Notes: generated from the letters alone by a model not told the origin. A stretch of DNA of 64,000 nucleotides from CAJXYS01 sp913063035 (GCF_050586465.1 NZ_JBOCEG010000006.1:186001-250000), one strand, 5' to 3'. Numbered from the stretch's first letter, positions 26,678 through 34,564 are shown. A program made the numbers and translations.

Positions 26678-27535
26678 TCAGCTGCCGTCCGGGCCGTCGC
26701 CATCCGGACAGGGGATCTCGATATCGACCACCTCGGTTCCGCGGCGGGTCCGGATCGAACAGGTCTTCGTCGTCGGCTCTTTCTTGACGATCTGCTCCTC
26801 GATGCCGAGCAGCTCCTGCTGGTCGATCTCGACCTGGCCGGTCGCGTTGTTGTCCTCCACCCCGCGGAGCGAGAGATAGAGCCGCCCGGTCGACTGGGCC
26901 TGGGCCAGCGTGCCGACGGCCTTGGGCGACACCTCGACGGTGACGGTGCGGGCCACGGTCGGCTGGTTGCGATCCTCGTCGGCGATCTGGTCAATGGCGA
27001 TCAGGCGAACCTTGTCGAGGATCAGCCGGGTGACGTCGCCGCCGCCCGTCCGGCCGGACCAGTAGATGTCCACGTTGTCGCCCGGCCGCAGGAAACCGGA
27101 CACGCCGGTCGCCACGTCGACCCGGATCGCGAAGGCGCGCATGCCCGGCGCGAGCCGCGAGGTGACCCCGGCATCCGCGCCCGGCTCGGTGACCTTCACC
27201 TTCAGGACCGGCTCGTGCTTTTCCATCGTGCGCAGAACCGAGCGGACCTCGTCGCTGTTCTTCGGGAACAGGTTCGAGTCGGCGAGGAAGGCGCCTTCGG
27301 GAATGGCGTTGGACGGCCAGGCCTGGAGACGCACGTCCTCCTTCGTCAGGCGTTCCCCGTAGCGCACCTGGCGGTTGACCACGAAGACCTGAGAGAGGGG
27401 CACGTTGTTCCGGAGCGCCTGTTGCTGGCGCTCCAGCGCTACCTGGTATTCGGTGAAGCGATCCTGTGCCATGTAGACGGCGAACCCGGCGAGGCCGAGG
27501 CCGATCATCAGCACCAAGGCGAACATCAGTCGCAT
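26678..27535 (-). CDS. cpaB: Tad pilus assembly protein CpaB (RcpC)
   Basis: The 285-residue protein has one N-terminal membrane helix (about residues 3-22), a periplasmic SAF domain (about 45-115, with VVNRQVRYGERLTKEDVRLQAWP) and an RcpC/CpaB C-terminal domain (about 120-225, with LRPGDNVDIYWSG). CpaB is a periplasmic or secretin-associated assembly factor, so it normally works with CpaC, which is missing from this locus. The C-terminal tail holds a Cys pair (KTCSIRTRRG and IPCPDG). Two pilin genes lie upstream on the same strand. Confidence 0.92.
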   Translation of the reverse strand: MRLMFALVLMIGLGLAGFAVYMAQDRFTEYQVALERQQQALRNNVPLSQVFVVNRQVRYGERLTKEDVRLQAWPSNAIPEGAFLADSNLFPKNSDEVRSVLRTMEKHEPVLKVKVTEPGADAGVTSRLAPGMRAFAIRVDVATGVSGFLRPGDNVDIYWSGRTGGGDVTRLILDKVRLIAIDQIADEDRNQPTVARTVTVEVSPKAVGTLAQAQSTGRLYLSLRGVEDNNATGQVEIDQQELLGIEEQIVKKEPTTKTCSIRTRRGTEVVDIEIPCPDGDGPDGS

Positions 27536-27764
27536 CTCAATCCCTTTCCATCGTCTGGCACGCGCATGCGTGCCCGGTCGCCGTTTTCCGGCGATGTTTC
27601 TCTAGAGGCTGTCGCCCCGCGTCCCGGATGCCCATGCCCCGGTCCGGACCGGCGCGCAGTGTTGCCGATGAATGCGGCAAAAGAATGATCGCATGTTGAT
27701 AATGCGGCGGCTGATCCGGGATTGCGCGATATCGATGAACAATGTGCCACCCGCGCCCCCGGTC

Positions 27765-27956
27765 TCAGAACGAGCCATTGATGGTCTGTTGCGAGAGGGT
27801 GCTTTCCAGGTCGGTGGAAAGATCGCCGACGCCGCCGGTGATTGCGCCGACGACGGCCAGCGACAGGCCGATGATCCCGGCGGTCAGCAGCACCCAGTCC
27901 GTGGTGACAGCGCCGCTGTCATCATGGATCAGGTGGGTTTTCGCGCGTTCGATCAT
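27765..27956 (-). CDS. Flp-family type IVb pilin, copy 1
   Basis: This 63-residue prepilin has a short basic leader (MIERAKTHLIHDDSG) followed by a hydrophobic helix AVTTDWVLLTAGIIGLSLAV and a Ser/Thr-rich tail. Cleavage is expected after Gly15. The Flp signature after the Gly normally has Glu-Tyr at positions 5-6; here it is Asp-Trp. I chose the ATG at 27956 because GAGG lies 9 bases before it; the ATG at 27965 has no room for a ribosome-binding site. The tail STDLESTLSQQTINGSF offers several hydroxyl side chains. It is the nearer pilin to cpaB. Confidence 0.82.
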   Translation of the reverse strand: MIERAKTHLIHDDSGAVTTDWVLLTAGIIGLSLAVVGAITGGVGDLSTDLESTLSQQTINGSF

Positions 27957-28091
27957 GTCGATCATCCTCGATCATCGTTCTGCCGACGGCGAGGCGCCGG
28001 CAATGACAACACTATGAATTAAAATCGATAAATGCGGCCAAAGCGTGTTTCTGCATGGGTCATTCCGTGAACGGAAGAGGCGGCGCGGACG

Positions 28092-28119
28092 AAAAAACCG
28101 CGCCCGGAGCCGGGCGCGG
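28092..28119 (-). terminator. Rho-independent terminator of the distal pilin gene
   Basis: On the minus strand a 10-bp G/C stem (CCGCGCCCGG at 28098-28107 and its complement at 28110-28119) is followed by six T residues (28092-28097). It starts 31 bp after the second pilin gene. It would make that pilin a separate, probably abundant, transcript from copy 1. Confidence 0.85.
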
Positions 28120-28149
28120 TTTTGTGGCATCCCCTGCCTGCCCGTCCGT

Positions 28150-28347
28150 TCAGAACGAGTAGGCGGTGGTTCCGTAGCTCGACAGGGCACTGTCGATATC
28201 GGTCGACAGGTTGCCCACGCCGCCGGACACCGCGGCGAGAACCGCGATCCCGAGGCCGACGATGGCCGCGGTGAGCACGACCCAGTCGACGGTGACGGCG
28301 CCGGACTCGTCGGCCTTGAAGGTTTTGATCGCCTGGATCAGTTTCAT
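28150..28347 (-). CDS. Flp-family type IVb pilin, copy 2
   Basis: The 65-residue prepilin is closely related to copy 1: leader MKLIQAIKTFKADESG, hydrophobic segment AVTVDWVVLTAAIVGLGIAV, and a Ser/Thr/Tyr-rich tail. The predicted cleavage site is after Gly16. Asp-Trp again replaces the classical Glu-Tyr. ATG 28347 is preceded by GGAGGAACAC, a strong ribosome-binding site, so the longer frame from 28374 is rejected. A strong terminator follows, and a pair of direct repeats lies 115-155 bp upstream. It is probably the major pilin subunit. Confidence 0.85.
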   Translation of the reverse strand: MKLIQAIKTFKADESGAVTVDWVVLTAAIVGLGIAVLAAVSGGVGNLSTDIDSALSSYGTTAYSF

Positions 28348-28760
28348 GTGTTCCTCCAACGTAAACACGCTCATGCGTTTCCACTCGATGTCGAGAGGGT
28401 GAGGGGTCCGAAAAGCCTCTGTCTTGGTCGGATCACCGCCTCGGCACGATCGCTATATGGCCGTTCAATTGGGGCAGGAGTTTGGCGCGGATCGTTCAAT
28501 TTCATAGAAAATGCGAGGTCTTAAGGAGGAATTTTCATTTTTCGATTCTTCGGGGGGGCCGGATTATTCGGGTGCAGGAACAGCGCATTATCATATCTGG
28601 CGGGCGCAGCGCCGCCCCGGCAAAACCGGAATTGGTTTCCGAACGAAAACCGCGCTTCGCACTGGCAAACCGCCCGGGTTTTTGCGAATACGGATTGAAT
28701 TGAAAACGAAAACTGGGGTGCCCCGGCCCGGCCGGGGGCGCCCGCCGCGGGGAGGCGCGC
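28348..28760. other. Intergenic region between the pilin and arabinose-donor genes
   Basis: This 413-bp gap divides the divergent pilin (minus) and HAD-UbiA (plus) genes and must hold both promoters. It contains the direct repeat CGTTCAATT at 28462-28470 and 28493-28501. A distinctly AT-richer stretch (about 28500-28720) includes an AAGGAGG with no start codon at suitable distance. Small frames here have no recognisable product. Confidence 0.6.
28462..28501. repeat. Two CGTTCAATT direct repeats, 31 bp apart
   Basis: Exact 9-base copies occur at 28462-28470 and 28493-28501. A spacing of 31 bp is close to three helical turns, which suits two protomers bound on one DNA face. They lie upstream of the pilin copy 2 gene on its promoter side. 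No regulator is assigned. Confidence 0.45.
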
Positions 28761-30122
28761 ATGCCTGAGGGGAAGCCGCTGGTGGTCGATGCCGACGCGG
28801 CGCTGCTGCCGACCGGCCTGGCCCTGGAATGTTTCTGGTCGGCGCTCGGGCGGGCGCCGCTTGCGACAATGGGCGCGGTGTTGCGGAACCTGGGGCGGCC
28901 GGCCCGGCTGAAGGCGATCCTGTTCCGGCTTGCGTCGCTGCGCGCCGATCTCCTGCCGTCCCGTCCCGACGTGGCCGCCCGAATTGAGCAGGCCCGGGCC
29001 GCGGGCCGTCCGGTGACCCTGGTGACCGCGTGCGATGCGCGCATGGCGACGGCGCTGCGTGACGCGATGGGACTGGATGCCGAGGTCATGGCCTCCGACG
29101 GCGCAACGCATCTGCGCGGGGCCGCGCGGCGCCGGGCGCTGGACGCCGCCTTCGGCCGCGACGGCTATGACTACATCGGTCCGCCGCGCCGTGATGACGG
29201 GCCTGGCCCTGCCCAATCCGCCGGCTGGCAGTGGCGGGCTCTTCTCCGGGCGCTCCGGCCGCACCAGTGGGTCAAGAACGTCCTTCTGCTGCTGCCGCTG
29301 ATCGCGGCGCATGACTTCGGGTGGAGCCTGCTCGGCCCGGTCCTGCTGGGGATGGTGGCGTTCTCCGCCGCGGCCTCGTCCATCTACATCGTCAACGATC
29401 TTCTCGACCTCGAAGCGGACCGGCTGCACCCGACCAAGCGCCACCGTCCCTTTGCGGCGGGGGCGGTTCCGATCGCCGTCGGCATGATCGCTGCCGCGTT
29501 GCTGGCGCTCGGCGCGCTGGGACTGGCGCTGGCCATCGGCCCGGCGCTTCTGGGGGTGCTCGCGCTCTATATGGGGCTGTCGCTCTCTTATTCCCTGCGG
29601 CTGAAACGCATGCGCTGGGTGGATATCGCGACGCTGGCGGGGCTCTACACCATCCGGGTGCTGGCGGGCGCCGTCGCGGCGGGCGTTCCGGCGACGGGGT
29701 ATCTCATCGCCTTCATCTACCCGATCTTCATCACGCTGGGCTGCGTCAAGCGGCTGACCGAGCTGACCCTCGCCACCAGCGACGAGAGGTTGCCGGGGCG
29801 CGGCTATGGCCGGCCCGACCGCGGCGACCTGCTGAACGTCGCGGGGCTGGGCACCTTCGGCGCGCTGCTGGTTTTTTTCCTTTACGGTTTCAGCGAGACG
29901 GGCACCGAACTCTATCCGCGCCGATGGCTGCTCTGGCTGGCGCTGGTGCCGGTGGCGGCCTGGTTGATCCGCATGGTCTGGCTGGGCTGGACGGGCAAGC
30001 AGGATTACGACCCGATCGTTTTCGCGCTGCGCGACCGCTACGGGCTTGCGCTGATCTTCTTCACGCTGACGCTCATGTTCTACGCCGCCGGGCTGGTCTG
30101 GCCCGACTGGATGCGGCCCTGA
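28761..30122 (+). CDS. HAD-like domain fused to UbiA-family decaprenyl-phosphate phosphoribosyltransferase
   Basis: The 453-residue fusion has an N-terminal degenerate HAD domain (about residues 1-140: VVDADAALLPTG for motif I, VTLVTACDA for motif II, YIGPPRRDD for motif IV). A nine-helix UbiA prenyltransferase domain follows (about 155-450). The signature NDLLDLEADRLHPTKRHRP starts at Asn212 and matches DPPR synthases, which join decaprenyl phosphate to PRPP. In mycobacteria the product is dephosphorylated and epimerised to decaprenyl-phospho-arabinose. The next two genes, on the opposite strand, encode the epimerase pair, so the pathway call is well supported. The HAD part may serve as the phosphatase, which is inference. 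Confidence 0.85.
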   Translation: MPEGKPLVVDADAALLPTGLALECFWSALGRAPLATMGAVLRNLGRPARLKAILFRLASLRADLLPSRPDVAARIEQARAAGRPVTLVTACDARMATALRDAMGLDAEVMASDGATHLRGAARRRALDAAFGRDGYDYIGPPRRDDGPGPAQSAGWQWRALLRALRPHQWVKNVLLLLPLIAAHDFGWSLLGPVLLGMVAFSAAASSIYIVNDLLDLEADRLHPTKRHRPFAAGAVPIAVGMIAAALLALGALGLALAIGPALLGVLALYMGLSLSYSLRLKRMRWVDIATLAGLYTIRVLAGAVAAGVPATGYLIAFIYPIFITLGCVKRLTELTLATSDERLPGRGYGRPDRGDLLNVAGLGTFGALLVFFLYGFSETGTELYPRRWLLWLALVPVAAWLIRMVWLGWTGKQDYDPIVFALRDRYGLALIFFTLTLMFYAAGLVWPDWMRP

Positions 30123-30131
30123 CCCGGGCGC

Positions 30132-30869
30132 TCAGATCGAGAGTTTCTTGAAGATCGGCTCCGGGATGCTGCGGATCACGGCCATGATCCAGCGCCAGAA
30201 ACGGGGCGTGTAGATCACGTTGCGCCGTTTCTCGACGGCCCGCCAGATGTCGTCGGCGACGGCCTCGGGTTCCGCGACGAGGAACATGCCCTCGATGCCC
30301 CAGGTCATGGCGGTGTCCGTGAAGCCCGGCTTGACGGTGACCACATGCCCACCGGCCCGCGTCAGCCGGTTCCGCAGACCCGAGAGATAGGTGTGAAACC
30401 CCGCTTTCGCCGCGCCGTAGACGTAGTTGCCGATCCGCCCGCGGTCCCCCGCGACCGAGCCCACGCCGACGACCGTGCCGCCGCCGCGCGCCTCCATCAG
30501 CGGCGCGAGGCCCTGCAGGAACCGGGCCGGCCCGGTGAAGCTGTCGGTGACCACGCCCTCGATCAGCGCCGGGTCGGCGTCGATCTTGGCCTGCGGGGGC
30601 ATCGAGCCGACGAAAACGGCGGCGCTGATCTGCCCCTCGGTTCCGCCGAGCCGGTCGAGGATCGGCCCGAAGCTGTCCGCGTCGCGCGCATCGAAGCGCA
30701 CGGCCTCCGCCGCGGGGGCGCCGCGCAGGCGGCAGTCCTCGGCCATCAGGGCCAGTTCCTCCAAATCCCGTCCGGCCAGCAGAACGGCGCGCCCCTCGGT
30801 GGCGAGCCGCCGGGCAAAGGCGCGCGCCATGGACGAGGTCGCGCCGAGGATGATCCAGGTCTCACTCAT
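30132..30869 (-). CDS. dprE2: SDR-family DprE2-like decaprenylphospho-2-keto-ribose reductase
   Basis: The 245-residue short-chain dehydrogenase has the NAD(P) motif ILGATSSMARAFARRL at the N-terminus. The catalytic segment includes GVGSVAGDRGR (Ser) and YVYGAAKAGFHTYL (YxxxK). In the DPA pathway DprE2 reduces the 2-keto intermediate made by DprE1 to the arabinose form. The ATG start at 30869 overlaps the DprE1-like stop by 4 bp, a tight coupling that supports the assignment over a generic SDR. The C-terminal hydrophobic stretch (FWRWIMAVIRSIPEP) suggests membrane association. It converges with the HAD-UbiA gene. Confidence 0.85.
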   Translation of the reverse strand: MSETWIILGATSSMARAFARRLATEGRAVLLAGRDLEELALMAEDCRLRGAPAAEAVRFDARDADSFGPILDRLGGTEGQISAAVFVGSMPPQAKIDADPALIEGVVTDSFTGPARFLQGLAPLMEARGGGTVVGVGSVAGDRGRIGNYVYGAAKAGFHTYLSGLRNRLTRAGGHVVTVKPGFTDTAMTWGIEGMFLVAEPEAVADDIWRAVEKRRNVIYTPRFWRWIMAVIRSIPEPIFKKLSI

Positions 30870-32182
30870 GTCGCCTCCCTCAGCCGGAGCCGCCGCACCA
30901 GGTCGGTGGCGAAATGGCCCGCGGGATCGACCTCGGCCGCGGCGGCGGCGAAGTCGGGCAGGTCCGGGTACATGCCGGCCAGGCGCTCGGGTGCGGCCAG
31001 CGCATCCTTGGCCAGGTAGAGCCGCCCGCCCGCGTCGCGTGCCAGTCCCTCCAGCCCCGCGATCAGGGCGCGCGCCGGCGCGCGGTTGGGAAAGTCGACC
31101 GCCAGCGTCCAGCCCTCCATCGGGAAAGAGAGGTGCCCGGCCCGGCCGGGTCCCATGCGTTTCAGAACCGCCAGCGGCGAGGCCAGGCCGGCCGTGCCGA
31201 TCCGGTCCAGCATCTCGCGCAGCGTGTCGGTCGCCGCGGGCGGCACCACGCATTGAAACTGGTGGAAGCCCGGCTTTCCGTAAAGACGGTTCCAGTCATG
31301 CAGGCGGTCGAGCGGGAAGAAGAAGCGTTCGAGCGGGCGGGCGACGCTGCGCCCCCCTGCCGGCACGCGCCGCCAGTAGACGGCGTTGAAGGCCCGCACG
31401 ACCGGGCCGGAGAGCAGCGCGCGCGGTGCGTCCAGCGGCACGCGGCGCGCGGCCCCGGGTGCGTGGCCGGCGTCGTGCGGGGCGATGCGGCCTTCCTCGA
31501 ATATCCCGCGCCCGAGCGCCGCGCCGCGGGCGGTGGCGTCGATCCAGCCAACGGAGTAGGGCGCGTCCGAGTCCTCGAAATGGCCGAGGAACTCGTCCAG
31601 CGTCTCGATCCGGCGCTCGCGCACCCGCATGGTGGTCGAGGGGCAGGGGATCAGCCGGATCCTCGCCGAGAGGATGACGCCGGTCTGCCCGACGCCGCCG
31701 ATCGTGGCCCGCCAGAGCCTCGCGTCGCTGTCGGCCGTGAGCGTCCGGCGCCCGGCGGGGGTCAGCAGGTCGATGGCGACGACGTGCTGGCCGAAGCTGC
31801 CGGCGACATGGTGGTTCTTGCCGTGCACGTCGTTGGCGATCGCGCCGCCAAGCGTGGCAAAGCCGGTGCCCGGCATCACGGCCGGCAGCCAGCCGCGCGG
31901 GGCGAAGACGCGGGCGATCTCGCCGATGGTCGCACCGGCCTCGGCCTCGAGGATGCCGGTCTCGGGATCAAACCCGATCAGCCGGTCGAGCCGGGTCATG
32001 TCGATGCTGCGCCCGCCATGGTTCAGGGCCGCGTCGCCGTAGGACCGGCGGTTGCCCATCGCCGGGGCGGGGGTCTCGGTCATCAGGCGGTGCAGCGTTG
32101 CCCGGTTTTCCGGGCGCGCGATCTCCTCGGCGGCGCGGAGCGCCCGGCCCCAGCCGGTGGTTTCAGCGCGGTTCCAGCGCAT
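30866..32182 (-). CDS. dprE1: FAD-binding DprE1-like decaprenylphospho-ribose oxidase
   Basis: The 438-residue flavoenzyme has an N-terminal FAD_binding_4 domain with the flavin-site signature AVMPGTGFATLGGAIANDVHGKNHH (about residues 100-125) and the SFGQHVVAIDLLTPAG that follows. The C-terminal half matches the ALO/DprE1 cap. It would oxidise decaprenylphospho-ribose at C2 before DprE2 reduces it. The start ATG 32182 follows GGAGGGGAG. The gene overlaps the flippase-like gene by about 20 bp and DprE2 by 4 bp, consistent with one minus-strand operon. Confidence 0.87.
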   Translation of the reverse strand: MRWNRAETTGWGRALRAAEEIARPENRATLHRLMTETPAPAMGNRRSYGDAALNHGGRSIDMTRLDRLIGFDPETGILEAEAGATIGEIARVFAPRGWLPAVMPGTGFATLGGAIANDVHGKNHHVAGSFGQHVVAIDLLTPAGRRTLTADSDARLWRATIGGVGQTGVILSARIRLIPCPSTTMRVRERRIETLDEFLGHFEDSDAPYSVGWIDATARGAALGRGIFEEGRIAPHDAGHAPGAARRVPLDAPRALLSGPVVRAFNAVYWRRVPAGGRSVARPLERFFFPLDRLHDWNRLYGKPGFHQFQCVVPPAATDTLREMLDRIGTAGLASPLAVLKRMGPGRAGHLSFPMEGWTLAVDFPNRAPARALIAGLEGLARDAGGRLYLAKDALAAPERLAGMYPDLPDFAAAAAEVDPAGHFATDLVRRLRLREAT

Positions 32183-33188
32183 GGGCTCCCCTCCTGGCAT
32201 GGGCCTCGGCCAGCGGGAAGACCGCCATGCCGATCCCGATCGCGAACCAGAGCGTGGTGACGCGGATGATCGCCGTCGCGGGCAGGCTGACCTCGAGCGG
32301 GATGCCCTCGAGGCTGAGCAGCGCGATCATCGCTGCCTCGGCTCCGCCAAGCCCGCCGGGCGCCCCCGTTGCCCCGCCCGCGAGCGTGGCGAAGATGAAG
32401 ATGGCCGTAGCCGTCCAGAAGCCCGTGTCGGCGCCCATCCAGACCAGCAGCAGGTAAAAGGCATATCCCTCGGCCGCCCAGCCCACGAGCCCGAGCGCCA
32501 GCGCCCCCAGCGCCACCGGGGCCGGGGTGAAGCGGTCGAGCGACAGCGCCGCGCGGCGGATCCGGCCGAAGATCCGGGGCCAGAGCCCGAACAGCTTCCA
32601 GGCGCGGGTCACCGCCCAGCGGAAGAGCCGCGGGCGCGTGACCGTGACGGCCACCGCGACGGCGAGCAGCGCCACCGGCACCGCCCCGGCGATGCCCGTG
32701 GCCGAGAACGCCAGCGCCGCGCCCAGCATCAGCCCCATCGCGGCAAGGTCGGCGGCGCGGTCGACCAGCACCAGGGGCGCGGTGCGTTCCAACGGCCAGC
32801 CGGTTTCGCGGCGGATCCAGCGCATCCGTACCAGCTCGCCCACGCGGCCGGGCGTGACCGTCATGGCGAAGCCGCCGAGGAAATGCCGGAGGTCCTGCAT
32901 GAGCGTCGTCCCGAGCCCGAGTCGACCCGCGTAGACATGCCAGCGCACCCCGCGCAGCAGGTAGTTGACCAGCGACAACACGAGCAGCGCGGCCATTTCC
33001 GCCGGGCCGAGCCGGGCCAGTTGGCGGGTGGTCTCTTCCCAGCCGGTGACGGCGGCAAGCCCCGCCAGCCCGCCCAGGAACAGCAGCGCCAGCCCGCCCA
33101 GCAGGATCGCGTCGCGGCGCGCGGTTCCGGCGGGCAGGGCGGCCGCGGGGGCGGCGGCGCTCTCGTCTCTGGTCTCGGCCTGTTTCAT
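32163..33188 (-). CDS. UPF0104/LPG-synthase-TM flippase-like membrane protein
   Basis: The 341-residue protein has about eight membrane helices and the LPG_synthase_TM (UPF0104) pattern. The segment GFAMTVTPGRVGELVRMRWIRRETG is diagnostic, followed by APLVLVDRAADL, and a Gly-rich GGATGAPGGLGGAEAAMIALL lies near the C-terminus. Related proteins are candidate lipid-linked sugar flippases in membrane glycoconjugate pathways. Overlap with dprE1 suggests it handles decaprenyl-phospho-arabinose or its product, but this is inferred from context. I chose ATG 33188; the longer frame from 33221 adds 11 unlikely residues. Confidence 0.75.
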   Translation of the reverse strand: MKQAETRDESAAAPAAALPAGTARRDAILLGGLALLFLGGLAGLAAVTGWEETTRQLARLGPAEMAALLVLSLVNYLLRGVRWHVYAGRLGLGTTLMQDLRHFLGGFAMTVTPGRVGELVRMRWIRRETGWPLERTAPLVLVDRAADLAAMGLMLGAALAFSATGIAGAVPVALLAVAVAVTVTRPRLFRWAVTRAWKLFGLWPRIFGRIRRAALSLDRFTPAPVALGALALGLVGWAAEGYAFYLLLVWMGADTGFWTATAIFIFATLAGGATGAPGGLGGAEAAMIALLSLEGIPLEVSLPATAIIRVTTLWFAIGIGMAVFPLAEAHARRGAHALEPR

Positions 33189-33289
33189 CGGCTCCCGGGT
33201 ATCAACTGAATTGGGCGACAATATGATGTTGTTTCGGATTTGTGGACAATCCCGTGCCGGTGCCCGTGCCGGCGCGGACCCGCGCGTGC

Positions 33290-33303
33290 TTGATGCAGAT
33301 CAA
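33290..33303. promoter_or_regulatory. FNR/FnrL-type binding site upstream of the YeeE/YedE pair
   Basis: TTGATGCAGATCAA is a perfect match to the FNR consensus TTGAT-N4-ATCAA. It is centred about 71 bp before the ATG of the first pair, a distance that fits activation from a -41.5 site with a short leader. It suggests expression under low oxygen. Confidence 0.75.
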
Positions 33304-33343
33304 GGCAGCATACATGCGCAGATCATTACATTGCCGTATAGAT

Positions 33344-33355
33344 ATTCTTGCGAAT
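33344..33355. promoter_or_regulatory. Dyad ATTC-N4-GAAT before the YeeE/YedE pair
   Basis: ATTCTTGCGAAT lies 12 bp before the start codon. The adjacent ACATTGC (33328-33334) resembles part of the region beside the ArsR-family regulator at 44.2 kb. It may be an operator for that regulator, but the match is partial. Confidence 0.35.
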
Positions 33356-33367
33356 GTGGAGATGCAC

Positions 33368-33916
33368 ATGACTCTATCGTGGAAATCGGGCGGCGTCTTG
33401 CTCGGTGTCGTCTTCTTCCTTGCGGTGCTTCTCGTCAAGCCGATCGGGGTCTCGACCCAGTTCGTGATCTTCGACGGGATCCTGTGGAACGCCGTCGACA
33501 GCGCGGTGGTGACCCAAACCGCCGAGGGCGTCACCTCGTCCAACGCCTACCTGGCGAAGTCGGACGGCAAATACGCCAAGGCGGTCGCGAACCCGCTGAA
33601 TTACAGCTTCGTCTTCGTGATCGCGATGATGCTCGGCGCGGCCGTGTCGGTCTGGGCCCGCGGCGGTCTCGACCGGGCCGAACGGACCATGCCCGCGCTC
33701 TGGCGGGCCAATTTCGGCGACGGGGCCGGAAAGCGCTATCTCGCGGCCTTCATCGGCGGTTTCGTGGTGCTCTACGGTGCGCGTCTCGCGGGGGGCTGCA
33801 CCTCGGGGCACATGATGTCGGGCATGATGCAGACATCGATCTCGGGCTACATCTTCGCGCTCGGGGCCTTCGCCGCCGCGATCCCGACCGCAATGATGCT
33901 CTACAAGGAGGGCTGA
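33368..33916 (+). CDS. YeeE/YedE-family sulfur transporter subunit, first pair, member A
   Basis: The 182-residue membrane protein has four to five helices. The family signature GGCTSGHMMSGMMQTSISGYIF, with the conserved Cys and Gly-His, occurs near residue 145. YeeE/YedE (TsuA/PmpA) proteins move thiosulfate or other reduced-sulfur compounds through conserved Cys sites. A second half follows 3 bp later, as in PmpA/PmpB pairs. I chose ATG 33368 after GGAG; ATG 33362 is also possible. An FNR box lies upstream. Confidence 0.85.
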   Translation: MTLSWKSGGVLLGVVFFLAVLLVKPIGVSTQFVIFDGILWNAVDSAVVTQTAEGVTSSNAYLAKSDGKYAKAVANPLNYSFVFVIAMMLGAAVSVWARGGLDRAERTMPALWRANFGDGAGKRYLAAFIGGFVVLYGARLAGGCTSGHMMSGMMQTSISGYIFALGAFAAAIPTAMMLYKEG

Positions 33917-33919
33917 GAC

Positions 33920-34510
33920 ATGGAAATCCTTCTCGCGATCGTGATCGGCGCGGCCTTCGGCGCGGTGCTGGACCGGATCGGGGCCTCGAACCCGACGGTG
34001 ATCGGCAAGATGCTGAACCTGACCAGCCTGAAGCTGATGAAGACCATCCTGCTGGCGATCGGCACGGGATCGATCCTGATGTTCGGCGGCCAGATGCTGG
34101 GTCTGGTCGACGTGGCCCACATGTCGGTCAAGACGGCCTATGTCGGCGTCTTCATCGGCGGTCTGCTGCTCGGCGCGGGCTGGGCGGTGGCCGGGTTCTG
34201 CCCGGGCACCGGGCTCGTCGCGGCGGCCTCGGGGCGCAAGGACGCGCTCTTCTTCATCGCCGGCGGATTGCTGGGCGCGGCCGCCTACATGGCGAGCTTT
34301 CCCTGGGTCGAGTCGACCGGCGCCCTGCAGGGCGTGCTGGGGGGCAAGGTAACCATCGGGGCGGTGCCCGGATCGGGTTATGATGGCCTCTTCTCGGCCC
34401 TGCCGGGCGATATCGCCGGGCTGGTCATGGGGGCGGCCTTCGTGGTCATCGCCTTCGCCCTGCCGGAACGGCTGAACCCGCGCGGCGAGAGGCTCGCCCG
34501 CGCGCACTGA
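33920..34510 (+). CDS. YeeE/YedE-family sulfur transporter subunit, first pair, member B
   Basis: The 196-residue protein has about five membrane helices and the second-half signature GAGWAVAGFCPGTGLVAAASGRKDAL, in which the Cys of GFCPGTG is the conserved residue. It pairs with the gene 3 bp upstream, matching the PmpA/PmpB split of one YeeE unit. The likely substrate is a reduced-sulfur compound, unproven. Transcription probably ends at the hairpin just after the stop. Confidence 0.85.
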   Translation: MEILLAIVIGAAFGAVLDRIGASNPTVIGKMLNLTSLKLMKTILLAIGTGSILMFGGQMLGLVDVAHMSVKTAYVGVFIGGLLLGAGWAVAGFCPGTGLVAAASGRKDALFFIAGGLLGAAAYMASFPWVESTGALQGVLGGKVTIGAVPGSGYDGLFSALPGDIAGLVMGAAFVVIAFALPERLNPRGERLARAH

Positions 34511-34535
34511 TCTCCCCGTCGCGCAAGCGACCCCT

Positions 34536-34564
34536 GGGGCCGTGCATGCCACGGCCCCTTTTTT
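34536..34564 (+). terminator. Rho-independent terminator after the first YeeE/YedE pair
   Basis: A perfect 9-bp stem (GGGGCCGTG at 34536-34544 with CACGGCCCC at 34550-34558) and loop CATGC are followed by six T residues (34559-34564). It isolates the pair from the downstream XdhC gene. Confidence 0.92.

Noticed and set aside
28511..28768. Plus-strand small frame in the pilin/UbiA intergenic region
   Set aside because: An AAGGAGG is present within it but no start codon lies at a proper distance, and the product is not recognisable.
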